Shown piece after piece: positions 1-8,321 of a DNA stretch of 64,000 nt. The notes beneath the pieces are model-generated. The model was given only the letters and a program-made list of their open reading frames with translations, was not told the DNA's origin and searched no databases. A program made the position numbers and the translations under genes. Source of the stretch: Halobaculum litoreum (GTDB lineage Archaea > Halobacteriota > Halobacteria > Halobacteriales > Haloferacaceae). The stretch is from contig NZ_CP126156.1 in assembly GCF_030127125.1 (NCBI RefSeq), positions 1,922,001 through 1,986,000 of the forward strand, written 5' to 3'. Every line of letters starts with the position of its first letter. Position 1 is the first letter of the stretch.

Positions 1-903
1 CGCTCGCGGGCGCGACGGGGGTCGGGGTGCTCGCGTCCCCGTTCATGCAGCGGGCGTACCTCGCGGCCGTCTGCGTCGCGGTCGTCGGCCCGCTCGTGGG
101 GAGCTTCCTCGTCCACCGCGAGTCGGCGATGATCGGCGACACGCTCGCGCACGCCGCGTTCGCGGGCGTCGCCGCCGGCCTGTTCGTCAACAGCGTGTTC
201 GCGACGAGCGTCCCGCCGCTGGCGACGGCGCTGGTCGTCGCGGCGCTGGCGGCGCTGGTCGTCCAGACGCTCGTCGACTACGCGAGCGCCTCCCGCGACA
301 CGTCGCTGGCGATGGTGCTCACCGGGTCGTTCGCCGTTGGGAGCGTCCTGATCACCGCGGCCGACGGCGGCATCGCCGTCGGCATCGACGCGTACCTGTT
401 CGGCTCGCTCGCGACCGTCTCGCGGGCCGACGCCGGACTCCTGCTCGCGTTGACCGTCGGCGTCGGCCTCGTCGTCGGCGCCGCCTACCGCCCGCTCGTG
501 TACGTCACCTTCGACGAGGTGGGCGCCCGCGCCGCGGGCGTCGACGCCGCCCGCTACACCCGGCTGCTCGCGGTGCTCACCGCGGTCGTGGTCGTCGGCG
601 CGATGCAGATCATGGGCGTCGTCCTCGTCGCGGCGATGCTCGTGATCCCCGTCGCGACGGCCGGCCCCGTCACCGGGTTCAAGCGGGCGATGGGCGCCGG
701 CGTCGCCGCCGGCCTCGTCGCCACGGTCGCGGGCGTCTCGCTGTCGTACTGGTTCGGCGTCGCCGCCGGCGGCACCATCGTCTCGTCGCGCTCGCGGGGT
801 ACGTCGCCGTCACGGGCACCGCGCGGGCCCGCCGACGGCTCGCCGTCCGCCGTGACGCGGCGTCGGCGGGCGTCGCCGCCGACGGCGGCGACGACGAGCC
901 CTG
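1..903 (+). pseudogene. ABC-3 family metal (Zn/Mn-type) transporter permease, 5' partial, one frameshift
   Basis: Membrane permease of a metal-ion ABC importer (ZnuB/MntB-like). The reading frame is open to the window edge, so the true start lies upstream; GTG at 27 is only an internal candidate. Family features are the segment GSFLVHRESAMIGDTLAHAAFAG and a run of about seven hydrophobic helices ending in IMGVVLVAAMLVIPVATA. After GGTIV (near 782) the frame breaks. Reading one base earlier continues as LVALAGYVAVTGTARARRRL and stops at 901-903, a normal C-terminus, so one base is missing (probably a C in gtc-ctc). Its ATPase and binding protein would lie to the left. The specific metal is not decidable here. 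Confidence 0.8.
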
Positions 904-952
904 AGCGCGCCGGAGCCGCCGCCTTCTTGTGGAAACGACGGCTGGTGCCGGT

Positions 953-1654
953 ATGGACACCCGCTCGCGAGTCCGCCTCGCGCTCGCCCTCCTCCTCGTC
1001 GCGGCGCCGCTGTGGGGCCCGCCGCTGGACGTGACCGGCACCGACTACGTCTACCGCACCGCCGAGATCGAGACCGACGGCGGCGAGATCGGCCTCGACC
1101 AACCCGGCTTCTGGGCGGGGCCGACCGACCAGATCGCGTGTCTCTCCGCGCTCGCGACGGCCGACCAGGACACGGGCTGTTATCTGGAGTCGCGCCTCCG
1201 TCACGGCGACGTCCGCGTGGACTACCCGGGGATCGAGGCGTTCAACGGCGAGCCCGCCACGCCGCGCCCGCGGTACGTCGTGTTCGGCACCCACGGCGCC
1301 GTCTACGAGCGGACCCTGACGTACGACCACGCCGACGAGTCGTTCGTCTACGGGCTCGACCGCGTCGACCCGGAGACCGCCCTCGACGACGTGGCGGCGG
1401 ACCCGGAAGGCGCTCCGTCCGCCGTCCGCGAGGCGCTCGACACAGGTGAGGCGCGGCGGAACGAGCCGCTCGACCGGATCGACGGCGGGCGCATCTACAG
1501 CCACGAGGGCGAGTACGTGCTCGTGTACGAGGACCGGGTGAGCGGCCTCCTGACGGCGAAGCCGCTCACCGAGCGCGTGTTCGAGGTCGTCGCGGTACTG
1601 GTGGGCGCGCTCCTGCTGTTCCGCGTGGGGCGCGACACCGCGGGCGGGTCGTAG
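953..1654 (+). CDS. Hypothetical exported or membrane-anchored protein
   Basis: Unrecognised 233-residue protein. ATG at 953 is chosen over the in-frame GTG at 929 because the signal-like segment MDTRSRVRLALALLLVAAPLWG starts there. Residues 6-25 form an N-terminal hydrophobic segment, followed by an acidic, Tyr-rich extracellular-looking domain with two Cys (IACLSAL and TGCYLE), and a C-terminal helix (VFEVVAVLVGALLLF) with a short charged tail. This predicts a protein displayed outside the membrane and held at both ends. It stands alone between the metal permease and the MATE exporter. No function is assigned. Confidence 0.7.
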   Translation: MDTRSRVRLALALLLVAAPLWGPPLDVTGTDYVYRTAEIETDGGEIGLDQPGFWAGPTDQIACLSALATADQDTGCYLESRLRHGDVRVDYPGIEAFNGEPATPRPRYVVFGTHGAVYERTLTYDHADESFVYGLDRVDPETALDDVAADPEGAPSAVREALDTGEARRNEPLDRIDGGRIYSHEGEYVLVYEDRVSGLLTAKPLTERVFEVVAVLVGALLLFRVGRDTAGGS

Positions 1655-1683
1655 GACGGACGCCGGCCGCCGCGGCCGCCTCC

Positions 1684-1693
1684 ACAACCCTTA
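1684..1693 (+). promoter_or_regulatory. Haloarchaeal BRE/TATA-like promoter (ACAACCCTTA)
   Basis: ACAACCCTTA lies 38-47 bases before the MATE start. The same AACCCTTA core recurs before tRNA-Thr (19821) and the M48 protease (20025), which supports a basal promoter element. Confidence 0.5.
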
Positions 1694-1730
1694 GGCGCCG
1701 ACGCCACACCCGGACGGTAGACGCTCTCCA

Positions 1731-3218
1731 ATGGCGAACACCGACGCGCGCGTCGACATGACCGAGGGGGCGGTGACGCCCCGGCTGTTCAGCCTCGCGT
1801 GGCCGCTCGTCCTCGGCAACCTCCTCCAGACCCTCTACAACCTCGCGGACGTGTTCTGGGTCGGCCGCGTCAGCCCCGAGGCGGTCGCCGCCGTCTCCCT
1901 GATGTTCCCGCTGTCGTGGATGTTCGTCTCCACGGCGATGGGGCTCACCGCCGCGACCATCGCGCTCGTCTCCCAGCACGTCGGCGCCGGCGACGACCGC
2001 GCCGCCGACGAGGTCGTCGGCCAGACCACGCTCCTCGCCGTCGCCGTCGCCGTCGCGCTCGGCACCGCCGGCTTCCTCGCGCGCCGGCCCCTCCTGAACT
2101 GGATCGGCGCGGAGGGGCTCGTGTTCACGGAGGCGCTCGCGTACATCGAGGTCATCTTCCTCACGCTCCCGCTCACGTTCCTGTTCTTCGCGTTCCGCGC
2201 CTCCCTGCAGGGCGCCGGCGACACGAAGACGGCGATGTGGATCGTCGCCGTCTCCGCCGGCGTCAACATCGTCATCGACCCGGTGTTCATCCTCGGCCTC
2301 GGGCCGGTGCCCGCGATGGGCACCCGCGGCGCCGCCCTCGCGACGTTCCTCGCCCGCGCGCTCGCGGCCGCCGTCGGCGTGTACGTCCTCCTGAAGGGCG
2401 ACTGGGGCATCCAACTCCACCCCGGCGACCTGAAGCCGAACCCCGCGGTCCTCCGCAAGCTCGTCGACATCGGCTATCCCGGCACGCTCGACGGCTGGGC
2501 GCGGTCGTTCGCCGCCGTCGCGATGGCCGCCCTCGTCGCACGGTTCGGCCCCGCCGCGACCGCCGCCTACGGCGTCGGCGTCCGGCTGATGTCCGTCTCG
2601 TGGACCGTCGCCGGCGCGACCGGGCAGGCGACCGCCACGGGCGTCGGCCAGAACCTCGGCGCCGACACGCCCGACCGCGCGAGCCGCGTCGCGTGGACCG
2701 GCACCGGGGCGACGATGGCCGTCCTGTTCGCCATCGGGGGGCTCGTGTGGCTGTTCCCGGCGGTCGCCATCCGGGTGTTCGTCGCCGACGCGGACGTCGT
2801 CAGGGAGGGCGTCTCGTTCCTCCGGATCACGGCGCTCGCGTGGGCCGCCTTCGGCGGGCTGATGGTGTTACAGGGGGCGTTCCGCGGCGCCGGCGACACC
2901 CGCACCGCGATGGGGCTGTCGCTGCTGTCGCGGTGGGGGCTGCGCATCCCCGCGGCGCTCGTCCTCGCGTACTCGTTCACCGTCGTCGTGCCCGGCATCG
3001 GGCCGGTGTCGGGGCTCGGGCTGGGGCCGGACGGGCTGTGGTGGGCGTGGACGTTCGGCGCCGTCGGCTCGTTCGTCGTCGGCGCGCTGTGGTTCCTCCG
3101 CGGCGGGTGGACCGAGGGCGTGGTCGACGGCGAGGGCGGCGACCCGGAGCCGGCGACGGCCGGGGCGGCGCCGGCCGACGACGCCGAGGAGAGCGACGGC
3201 GTCGCGACCGACGACTGA
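1731..3218 (+). CDS. MATE family efflux transporter
   Basis: A 495-residue multidrug and toxin extrusion transporter, expected to export cationic or toxic compounds using an ion gradient. The N-terminus TEGAVTPRLFSLAWPLVLGNLLQTLYNLADVFWVG is the classic MATE first half, and the second half repeats the fold (SFLRITALAWAAFGGLMVLQGAFRGAGDTRTAM). The RASLQGAGDTKTAM and GAFRGAGDTRTAM pair shows the internal duplication. About twelve hydrophobic helices are visible, then an acidic tail of about 45 residues typical of halophile proteins. A single gene with its own promoter-like element upstream. The substrate is unknown. Confidence 0.93.
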   Translation: MANTDARVDMTEGAVTPRLFSLAWPLVLGNLLQTLYNLADVFWVGRVSPEAVAAVSLMFPLSWMFVSTAMGLTAATIALVSQHVGAGDDRAADEVVGQTTLLAVAVAVALGTAGFLARRPLLNWIGAEGLVFTEALAYIEVIFLTLPLTFLFFAFRASLQGAGDTKTAMWIVAVSAGVNIVIDPVFILGLGPVPAMGTRGAALATFLARALAAAVGVYVLLKGDWGIQLHPGDLKPNPAVLRKLVDIGYPGTLDGWARSFAAVAMAALVARFGPAATAAYGVGVRLMSVSWTVAGATGQATATGVGQNLGADTPDRASRVAWTGTGATMAVLFAIGGLVWLFPAVAIRVFVADADVVREGVSFLRITALAWAAFGGLMVLQGAFRGAGDTRTAMGLSLLSRWGLRIPAALVLAYSFTVVVPGIGPVSGLGLGPDGLWWAWTFGAVGSFVVGALWFLRGGWTEGVVDGEGGDPEPATAGAAPADDAEESDGVATDD

Positions 3219-3230
3219 GCCGACGGCGAC

Positions 3231-3737
3231 TCACGAGCCGCCACGGCAGGCGATGCCGACGCCCGGTCCGTAGCCGCCGTTGGTGAAGTCGAGGTAGTAC
3301 GCCCGCGTGTCGAGGGTGCAGGCGGCGAGGCCGACCGCGACGACCCGCCCCTGCGACCGGGCGACGACGACGAAGGTCTCGGTGCCGTTCGCGTCGAGCG
3401 CCCCGGTTCGGGACGCGTCGCCGTCGACAGTGATCGTGGCCCGGACGCTCGCGCCGGGGGCCGCCACCGCCGAGACGTTCGACGGGCGGAGGATCGCCGT
3501 CCGCGGCGCCGTGGTGTCGCCGTCGTACGGCGCCGGGACCGTCCGCTCCGTCCCGTTCGGCGCCGTGAACACGAGCGAGTCGACCGGTGTGTCCGCGGTC
3601 GCGATCTCGACGGCGACCGGGGCCGCGTCGAGGTTCGTCACGTTGTACTCCACCGCGGTCGGCGTCGGCTGTGGCGCCGCCCCGTACGTACAGCCGGCGA
3701 GGGCGAGCAGACAACACAGCGCGAGCAGGCGTCGCAC
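3231..3737 (-). CDS. Hypothetical lipoprotein
   Basis: A 168-residue secreted lipoprotein of unknown role. GTG start followed by RRLLALCCLLALAGC, a signal peptide ending in a lipobox, so the mature N-terminus is the Cys of AGC. The mature part has a beta-rich pattern (VEYNVTNLDAAPVAVEIA; SVRATITVDGD) suggesting an immunoglobulin-like domain on the cell surface, and two further Cys near the C-terminus. It is convergent with the MATE gene (12 bases apart) and lies 45 bases downstream of gatB on the same strand. Confidence 0.72.
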   Translation of the reverse strand: MRRLLALCCLLALAGCTYGAAPQPTPTAVEYNVTNLDAAPVAVEIATADTPVDSLVFTAPNGTERTVPAPYDGDTTAPRTAILRPSNVSAVAAPGASVRATITVDGDASRTGALDANGTETFVVVARSQGRVVAVGLAACTLDTRAYYLDFTNGGYGPGVGIACRGGS

Positions 3738-3782
3738 ACCGGCCGTGCAGCCGGCGGGGGGAAAAGCGTTCGCGCGGCGGCG

Positions 3783-5300
3783 TTAGCCGTCCAAGCGCTC
3801 GCGCAGCATCGCGTTCACGTCGTCCGGCGCGGCCGACCCGCCCGTCTTCTGCATCACCTGCCCGACGAGGAAGTTGATCGCGCCGCCCTCGCCGCTGTGG
3901 TAGTCGTCGACGGCGTCGGGGTTCTCGTCGATGGCCGCCGCGACCGCGGTGGCGACCTCGTCGTCGTCCGCGGTGCCCAGTCCCTCGCGCTCGACGACCT
4001 CGTCCGGGGCCAGCCCCTCGTCGAGCATCGTGCGGAGGACGACCTCCTCGGCGTTCTTCGTCGTCACCTCGTCGGTGGCGACGAGTTCGACGAGGCGCGT
4101 GAACTCGTCGAGGCGGTGGGTGACGTCCTCGACGGCCATGTCGCGGTAGTTGAGTTCGCCCAGCAGGGTGTCGGCGACCCACGCCGCCGCCAGATCCGGG
4201 TCGAACTGCTCGGCCACGTCCTCGTAGAAGTCGGCGACGGCCTTGCGGGAGGTGAGCTTCGAGGCGGCCTCCTCGTCGAGGCCGTACTCCGCGCGGAAGC
4301 GCTCGCGGCGCGCGTCCGGCAGTTCCGGGATGGCGATGCGCTGTTTCCAGTCGGACACCTGCAGCGCCGGCAGGTCGGCCTCGCGGAAGTAGCGGTAGTC
4401 CTTCTCCTCCTCCTTCGAGCGCATCGAGACGGTGTTGCCGTGCGTCTCGTTGAAGTGGCGCGTCTCCTGTTCGACCGCCTTCCCGCGGCGCAGGAGGTTC
4501 TCCTGCCGGTTGCGCTCGTAGCCCAGCGCCTTCTCGGCGCCCTTGTGGCTGGAGATGTTCTTCACCTCCGTCCGGTTCGCCGACTCCAGCACCTCGTCGG
4601 CGATGGAGCCGTCGTCGGCCACCTCCTCGGCGTCGACCATCGAGAGGTTCGCGTCGATGCGGAGGCTCCCGTCGCGGCTCGCGTCGAACACGCCGAGGTA
4701 CTCCAGCACCTCCTCCAGTTTCTCGAGGAAGGCGCGCACCTCCTTCGGGTGGCGGAAGTCGGGTTCGGTGACGACCTCCATCAGCGGCGTGCCGGCGCGG
4801 TTGTAGTCGACCAGCGAGTAGTCCGCGCGGTCGACCGAGGTCGTGCGCACGTCCAGATCCGCGGGGCCGTCGCGGACGTGGCGCAGGCTCCCGGGGTCCT
4901 CCTCGAGGTGGGCGCGGCGGACGTTCACCGTCCGGCGGTCGCCCTCGTGGGAGAACTCCAGCTCCCCGTCGGCGCACAGCGGGGCGTCGTACTGGGTGAT
5001 CTGGAAGTTCTTGGGGAGGTCGGGGTAGTAGTAGTTCTTCCGGTGGAAGCGGGTCTGTTCGGGGATGTCGGCGTCGAGCGCCTTCCCCACCTTGACGGCG
5101 GCCTCGACGGCCGCCTCGTTGAGAACCGGGAGGGCTCCGGGGAGCCCGAGGCAGGTGGGACAGACGCGCGTGTTGGGCTCCTCGTCCTCGGCGGGCTCCG
5201 TGGAACACCCGCAGAAGATCTTGGTGTCCGTCTCGAGCTGGACGTGGACCTCCAGCCCGATGACGGGCACCAACTCGGCCCGCTCGGCTGCTCGTGCCAT
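3783..5300 (-). CDS. gatB: Asp-tRNA(Asn)/Glu-tRNA(Gln) amidotransferase subunit B
   Basis: GatB, 505 residues, the kinase and tRNA-binding subunit of the GatCAB amidotransferase. It activates mischarged Asp-tRNA(Asn) or Glu-tRNA(Gln) so that ammonia from GatA can convert it. The N-terminus has the signature VIGLEVHVQLETDTKIFCGCS, with zinc-binding Cys pairs CGC and CPTC, then RKNYYYPDLPKNFQITQYD and SMRSKEEEKDYRYFREADLP. The C-terminal YqeY-like tail domain runs from about residue 360. Length is normal. GatA and GatC are not in the window. ATG start at 5300. Confidence 0.97.
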   Translation of the reverse strand: MARAAERAELVPVIGLEVHVQLETDTKIFCGCSTEPAEDEEPNTRVCPTCLGLPGALPVLNEAAVEAAVKVGKALDADIPEQTRFHRKNYYYPDLPKNFQITQYDAPLCADGELEFSHEGDRRTVNVRRAHLEEDPGSLRHVRDGPADLDVRTTSVDRADYSLVDYNRAGTPLMEVVTEPDFRHPKEVRAFLEKLEEVLEYLGVFDASRDGSLRIDANLSMVDAEEVADDGSIADEVLESANRTEVKNISSHKGAEKALGYERNRQENLLRRGKAVEQETRHFNETHGNTVSMRSKEEEKDYRYFREADLPALQVSDWKQRIAIPELPDARRERFRAEYGLDEEAASKLTSRKAVADFYEDVAEQFDPDLAAAWVADTLLGELNYRDMAVEDVTHRLDEFTRLVELVATDEVTTKNAEEVVLRTMLDEGLAPDEVVEREGLGTADDDEVATAVAAAIDENPDAVDDYHSGEGGAINFLVGQVMQKTGGSAAPDDVNAMLRERLDG

Positions 5301-5453
5301 CGTTGAACGCGGCTTTGCGACCGGACAGGTAAAGCCTGACGGGACGACCGTCCCGGCGTTCTATGCGGGTGGTGTCGACCCGCCGGGTCCCGCTCCCCCC
5401 GAGCCCGCCCGGACGATCGGGAAATCGTCCGCGGCCGTCGTCGGCTCGACTCC

Positions 5454-5894
5454 CTACTCGTAGACGAGCACCTCGATACGGACGGTCTCGTTCTCGTGTT
5501 CGACGTACGCGTACGAATCGTCCGACGTGATCGCCTCGTACTGGTCGATCACGGAGTCGTATTCGCCGTTGGTGTAGGTGACGCTCGCGGAGAACTGCGA
5601 CTCGTTCGCCCGATACTCGTCGACGACGCGTTCGACGACCGCGACGTACTTGTCGTCGGACAGCTCGTCGAGTTCTACGGGCTCGGCGTCGTCGGGAGAC
5701 GAGTCGACCACCCTCGCTTCGATCGTTCCCGCGACCTCGGACGGATTCCCGGTCGTCTCGGCGGCGTGGGTGGACGGCTCTCCGGTCGGTACGGAGACAC
5801 CAGTACAGCCGGCGAGCAGAACGAGCACGAGCACGACTGTGATCGCGACCGCGCGACCGACGGGACCGTCGGAGGGCACAGCGGGGTGTTCCAC
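5454..5894 (-). CDS. Hypothetical lipoprotein
   Basis: A 146-residue protein with a GTG start. The N-terminal hydrophobic segment (VGRAVAITVVLVLVLLAGC) ends in a lipobox, predicting a lipid-anchored surface protein. The mature part is acidic with a repeated VVERVVDEY-like region and a beta-strand C-terminus (ETVRIEVLVYE). I do not recognise the family. It stands alone between gatB and gar1; its GC content looks slightly lower than that of the neighbours. Confidence 0.65.
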   Translation of the reverse strand: MEHPAVPSDGPVGRAVAITVVLVLVLLAGCTGVSVPTGEPSTHAAETTGNPSEVAGTIEARVVDSSPDDAEPVELDELSDDKYVAVVERVVDEYRANESQFSASVTYTNGEYDSVIDQYEAITSDDSYAYVEHENETVRIEVLVYE

Positions 5895-5940
5895 CCGAAT
5901 ACGGCATACGCCTTGTGGTCGTGTGGAACCGAGGACAGCG

Positions 5941-6171
5941 CTACCGCGCGTACAGTTTCGCGCCGAGCAGCCCCGTCAACCGCTCGCGGTCGCTCGGCGA
6001 CACCGCGACGTAGGGGCGCGAGACGGGGCCGAACACGTCGACGACGCGCCCGACCGTCGACAGCGACTCGTCGACGACCTCGCTGCCGATGCGGGCCGGC
6101 TCGGCGCCCTCGGGGACGCGGACGACCGCGAGCCCCTGTGCGGTCCGGACGACCTCGCCGACGCGCTTCAT
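5941..6171 (-). CDS. gar1: H/ACA ribonucleoprotein Gar1
   Basis: Gar1-type protein, 76 residues. It is a small beta-barrel subunit of the H/ACA guide RNP that makes pseudouridines in rRNA with Cbf5, Nop10 and L7Ae. The sequence RVGEVVRTAQGLAVVRV...IGSEVVDESLSTVGRVVDVFGPVSRPYVAVSP matches the core Gar1 fold, including the VGxVxDVFGPVxxPY motif. It follows srp19 by 12 bases on the same strand, an RNA-binding gene pair commonly seen in archaea, so they are probably co-transcribed. Confidence 0.93.
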   Translation of the reverse strand: MKRVGEVVRTAQGLAVVRVPEGAEPARIGSEVVDESLSTVGRVVDVFGPVSRPYVAVSPSDRERLTGLLGAKLYAR

Positions 6172-6183
6172 CGACCCACCGCC

Positions 6184-6465
6184 TCAGTCCCCGCGGATGA
6201 CGCCGAGGTAGGCGCCGACGGCCTGCACGAGGTCGTTCTTGGCGGTCTCGTCGGTGCCCGTGACGACGACGCAGCCGCGGGGCTCGTACTCCCGGCTGTA
6301 CGTCTTGTCGCGTTCGATCTTCGCGTCGTAGCCGACCTGCTGGACGGCCTTCGCGATCTCGTCGACGGTGGGCTCGGCCACCGCGAGGTCCTCGGGGACG
6401 CGGCGCCCCTCGGCGCGGGTGTACGCCGCGTCGAAGTACGCGGGGTAGAGGACGTTCTCGACCAT
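6184..6465 (-). CDS. srp19: Signal recognition particle subunit SRP19
   Basis: SRP19, 93 residues, which binds 7S RNA and promotes loading of SRP54 for co-translational protein targeting. Family features are the start [25 protein letters not shown], the segment [37 protein letters not shown] and a C-terminal helix. The length is typical for archaea. It is the first gene of a likely srp19-gar1 unit. Confidence 0.96.
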   Translation of the reverse strand: MVENVLYPAYFDAAYTRAEGRRVPEDLAVAEPTVDEIAKAVQQVGYDAKIERDKTYSREYEPRGCVVVTGTDETAKNDLVQAVGAYLGVIRGD

Positions 6466-6552
6466 ACGCCGAACGCCGGCGCCCGCGCGGAAAAAGGGTG
6501 CTATCGCCGGGCGACGGCGAGCCGTCCGGGCCCGGTCCGGACTGCCGCCGGG

Positions 6553-7005
6553 CTACCGCTCGAACTCGAACTCGGACTCGGACTCCCGCTCGCGCCGCTT
6601 GCGGTCCTCGAGGTCCTCCAGCGACTCCGTCTCCAGCAGGCGCTCCAGTTTCCGCTCGAACTGCTCGTCGGTCAGCTCGCCGCGCGCGTAGCGATCCCGG
6701 AGCGTGTCGAGCGCGTCGCGCGTGTCGGGGTCGCTCGGCGGCTCCGCCGTGACGGCGTCGCCCCCGTCGTCCGAGCCGCCGAGCCCCTCGATCCCGGATA
6801 CCTCCTCGTCCCACCACTCCTCGATGTCGTCCTCGTCGCCGAACAGCATCGCCGTCAGCGGGACGACGACGACGTAGCCGAACAGCAGCGCCGCCAGCCA
6901 CCAGTCCTGTCCGCTGAACAGCGCCGCCAGCCAGATCCCGGTGACGAGGGTGCTGACGACGGCCGTCGCGTTCTCGCGGAGGCGGTCGACGGGGCTCGCG
7001 CTCAT
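6553..7005 (-). CDS. SHOCT-domain membrane protein
   Basis: A 150-residue protein with two hydrophobic helices (VSTLVTGIWLAALF and WWLAALLFGYVVVVPLTAMLF), an acidic linker with EEWWDEEV, and a C-terminal SHOCT motif (LDTLRDRYARGELTDEQFERKLERLLETE, about residues 105-133) followed by a charged Arg/Glu tail. SHOCT segments are short helical modules, often at the end of membrane proteins and thought to act in oligomer contacts. Function unknown. A single gene downstream of btuF on the same strand. Confidence 0.85.
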   Translation of the reverse strand: MSASPVDRLRENATAVVSTLVTGIWLAALFSGQDWWLAALLFGYVVVVPLTAMLFGDEDDIEEWWDEEVSGIEGLGGSDDGGDAVTAEPPSDPDTRDALDTLRDRYARGELTDEQFERKLERLLETESLEDLEDRKRRERESESEFEFER

Positions 7006-7062
7006 GTGGGTGCGGTTCCCGTGGCGGGAGATAAAACCGCGGGGGCGCTCGCCGTCGGTCGG

Positions 7063-8274
7063 TTACCGGTCGCGCCGCGCGAGCAGCGCCGAGCCGAGGA
7101 GCGCGAGGACCGCCAGCGCGACCCCGAAGCCGGGGGCCGAGGTCTCGGTGGCCGGCTCGGCGGGCGTGTCGTCGACGGCCGCCGGCGTCGCGGTGTCGGT
7201 GATCGGCTCGCTCTCCGTGGCGGTCGCCGTCGGCGTCGGCGTCTCCATCGCGGCGACGGCCTCGGCGCGCGTCTCGAACGCGACCGCGCCCGCCGCGTCG
7301 GGGTGGAACCCGCGCGTCAGCGTGCGCACGCCCATGACGACCGAGCGCGGTGCGGGCTGGTTCATCCAGTCGCGGTTCACCTCGACGACGTCGTCGTTCT
7401 CGACCGCCGGCGTGGAGGCGTACGGCTCCTCGCCGACGAGGTACGACGAGAAGTCGGTCACGACGAGGTAGTCGGGCGCGAGGTCGACGACGACCTCGTC
7501 GTTGACCTGCGGGTAGCCCGCGAGGTCGCGCTCGGCGGCGACGTTCGTGCCGCCGGCCGTCTCGATCATCGCCTCGATGAACGTCCCCGTGCCGGCGATG
7601 TAGCCGCCGCCCAGCGGGTACAGCGCCCGCGCGGCCTCGGTGTCGGCGGTCGCCTCGCGCGCCGTCTCGACGTTCGCGGTCATCCACGCGTTCGCCTCGG
7701 CGGCGCCCGCACAGTTCCCCGTCAGCCGGCCCGTCAGGGTCGTCTTGTTCGCCACGTCCTCGACGGTGGTGGCGCCGCGGAAGTGGTACACCGTCAGGCC
7801 CGCCTCCCGGAGCGACCGGATCGTCTCCGCGGAGCTCGCGTTCGGCGCGAGCACGAGGTCCGGGTTCGTGCCGACCACCTTCTCGACGCTGACGCCGAAG
7901 CCGGCCGCCGACACGTTCGTGCGCGTCTCGGCGCCGTCGAGGTACGAAGCGTACTGGCTCACCCCGACGACCTGCGCTTTCCCGCCGATCTCCCACATCG
8001 TCTGGGCCGCGCTGGGGTTGAGCGTCGTCACGCGCTCGGGCCGTTCGTCGAGCGTCACCTCGGTCCCCGTCGCGTCCGTCGCCGTCAGCGGGTACGCGCA
8101 GGTCGCCTGCGTCTGTGCGACCGCCGCGCCGGTCGACGCCGCCGACCGTGCGCTCGCCCCGTCCGCCGTGCCCGCCGCGCCCGCCGCGGCCCCGACCGCC
8201 GGGACCGCCGCGGCGACGACCAACAGCGTCGCGATCAACAGCGTCCGTGTCCGTCGTGTCACGTCCCCAGCCAA
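7063..8274 (-). CDS. btuF: Cobamide ABC transporter substrate-binding protein BtuF, PGF-CTERM anchored
   Basis: A 403-residue extracellular binding protein that captures cobalamin or cobinamide for BtuCD. An N-terminal signal segment (LLIATLLVVAAAVPAVGAAA) is followed by the periplasmic-binding fold typical of BtuF/FecB (TLDERPERVTTLNPSAAQTMWEIG; VEKVVGTNPDLVLAPN; VDLAPDYLVVTD). A Thr/Glu/Pro-rich linker leads to the PGF-CTERM signal (PGFGVALAVLALLGSALLARRDR). That signal is the processing site of archaeosortase A, whose gene lies at 24504. The gene is divergent from btuC across a 47-base AT-rich gap and heads the cobamide region. Confidence 0.93.
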   Translation of the reverse strand: MAGDVTRRTRTLLIATLLVVAAAVPAVGAAAGAAGTADGASARSAASTGAAVAQTQATCAYPLTATDATGTEVTLDERPERVTTLNPSAAQTMWEIGGKAQVVGVSQYASYLDGAETRTNVSAAGFGVSVEKVVGTNPDLVLAPNASSAETIRSLREAGLTVYHFRGATTVEDVANKTTLTGRLTGNCAGAAEANAWMTANVETAREATADTEAARALYPLGGGYIAGTGTFIEAMIETAGGTNVAAERDLAGYPQVNDEVVVDLAPDYLVVTDFSSYLVGEEPYASTPAVENDDVVEVNRDWMNQPAPRSVVMGVRTLTRGFHPDAAGAVAFETRAEAVAAMETPTPTATATESEPITDTATPAAVDDTPAEPATETSAPGFGVALAVLALLGSALLARRDR

Positions 8275-8287
8275 CCGGACAAGACAA

Positions 8288-8297
8288 TAAATATTTA
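8288..8297. promoter_or_regulatory. AT-rich palindrome in btuF/btuC divergent promoter
   Basis: TAAATATTTA is a perfect 10-base palindrome in the 47-base gap between the divergent btuF and btuC starts. It is far more AT-rich than its surroundings. It could be a TATA element shared by both directions, an operator, or both. Confidence 0.45.
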
Positions 8298-8321
8298 CCT
8301 AATGCAAACAGCCTTGAATTC

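Noticed and set aside
2977-5907. 976-codon minus-strand frame across gatB and neighbours
   Set aside because: Arg- and Gly-rich out-of-frame shadow typical of GC-rich DNA; gatB and two lipoproteins explain the region.
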